The notes beneath the pieces are model-generated. The model had not been told where the DNA came from and made no database searches. It saw nothing but the letters and a program-made list of their open reading frames with translations. A stretch of 64,000 bases of DNA, taken from contig JAQTXH010000001.1 of NCBI GenBank assembly GCA_028688905.1, positions 420,156 through 484,155 of the forward strand, read 5' to 3'. Of this stretch, positions 63,758 through 64,000 are shown piece after piece. Source of the DNA: Acidiphilium sp. GTDB lineage: Bacteria > Pseudomonadota > Alphaproteobacteria > Acetobacterales > Acetobacteraceae. Made by a program: the position numbers and the translations under genes. Position 1 is the stretch's first letter. Each line of letters starts with the position of its first letter.

Positions 63758-64000
63758 GGTCATGCTCCTTGGGATGAATAGAATCAGTATTGACAGTGAC
63801 GGCATAGGCGCAGCGCCGTGCGCCGGAAACAATGTGCTCGATACGTTCGACGACGCAGTGCGGACCCAGCACGGCGCGGAACAGATCGAGTTCCGAGCGG
63901 CAGAACCCCTGACACGAGCGCGCTGCGGCGCAAATCGGACAATGGTTTTCGATCAGCACAAACCCCATGTCGCTGACGGCCCACTCGGCCATGTAGCCCT
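63744..64000 (-). CDS. Cys-rich SufR-like transcriptional regulator, 3' part only
   Basis: Only the C-terminal ~84 residues are in the window; the N-terminus lies beyond 64000. The segment NHCPICAAARSCQGFCRSEL places cysteines as C-x2-C-x5-C-x3-C, with a further Cys in ARRCAYAV, the layout of Fe-S-binding winged-helix repressors such as SufR. No helix-turn-helix is visible because of the truncation. Its stop falls inside the start of the Rieske gene, so the two are translationally coupled. Confidence 0.65.
   Translation of the reverse strand, partial: GYMAEWAVSDMGFVLIENHCPICAAARSCQGFCRSELDLFRAVLGPHCVVERIEHIVSGARRCAYAVTVNTDSIHPKEHDHGLD

Noticed and set aside
1-64000. CRISPR array or insertion sequence
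   Set aside because: No regularly spaced repeats with unique spacers and no transposase-like protein were seen; the only tandem repeats are short or coding.

Overview
The window reads as chromosomal DNA from a high-GC alphaproteobacterium, most likely of the Acetobacteraceae (Acidiphilium/Acidocella/Granulibacter-like). This is an inference from the combination of alphaproteobacterial gene order (SRP RNA-dnaX-ybaB-recR; rpsT-dnaA; ihfB-lapA-trpF; ubiE-coaBC-dut), an Escherichia-type nuo operon with fused nuoCD, and the family resemblance of the proteins. No phage, plasmid, insertion sequence or CRISPR array was seen. Almost everything is housekeeping, with a few accessory pockets.

Layout. 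78-5467: a tripartite RND efflux operon (outer membrane lipoprotein, short adaptor, CzcA/CusA-like pump). 5670-6581: NudC on the minus strand, back to back with the 4.5S-type SRP RNA (6654-6750) and a tightly overlapped dnaX-ybaB-recR-opgC-SGNH hydrolase operon (6780-11372). 11415-13989: secF/secD on the minus strand. 14080-15048: a Gfo/Idh/MocA oxidoreductase. 15284-29846: thirteen complex I genes, nuoA-B-CD-E-F-G-H-I-J-K-L-M-N, preceded by a sigma70-like promoter. 30059-32547: a CBS-pair protein and minCDE. 32682-35354: tRNA-Phe followed by two methyltransferase-like genes and a glycosyltransferase, the most accessory-looking stretch. 35445-36659: metZ with a probable leaderless transcript and a strong terminator.

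36729-45486: a small secreted protein and the complete potassium uptake operon (minus strand), in the order 27-codon ORF, kdpF, kdpA, kdpB, kdpC, kdpD, kdpE. Two copies of a 190-bp multi-hairpin repeat lie inside this operon, between kdpA and kdpB and between kdpD and kdpE. The copies differ by substitutions that include compensatory base-pair changes. 45843-48058: rpsT and dnaA. 48126-50332: an ArsR-type regulator, an Old Yellow Enzyme and an SDR oxidoreductase in one minus-strand unit, with a perfect 11-bp-arm dyad upstream. 50412-52391: gltA and sixA. 52488-53042: two small unknown genes, one with tandem ENVWQ repeats. 53045-56304: dut, coaBC and ubiE, with mutM divergent. 56307-58309: ihfB-lapA-pyrF-trpF. 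Then marC, mobA, tRNA-His, asd and two small membrane proteins. Last comes a Rieske-domain protein of unknown function that overlaps the end of a cysteine-rich, SufR-like regulator cut by the window edge.

The largest blocks serve energy conservation and ion homeostasis: complex I pumps protons, Kdp scavenges potassium under KdpDE control, and the RND system exports unknown substrates. The rest cover replication initiation and repair (dnaA, dnaX, recR, mutM, dut), protein export (SRP RNA, secDF), division-site placement (minCDE), and amino acid, pyrimidine and cofactor synthesis. I found no complete undescribed defence or mobile system. The best leads for something new are the structured kdp repeats, the Rieske/Fe-S-regulator pair, and the tandem-repeat small protein.
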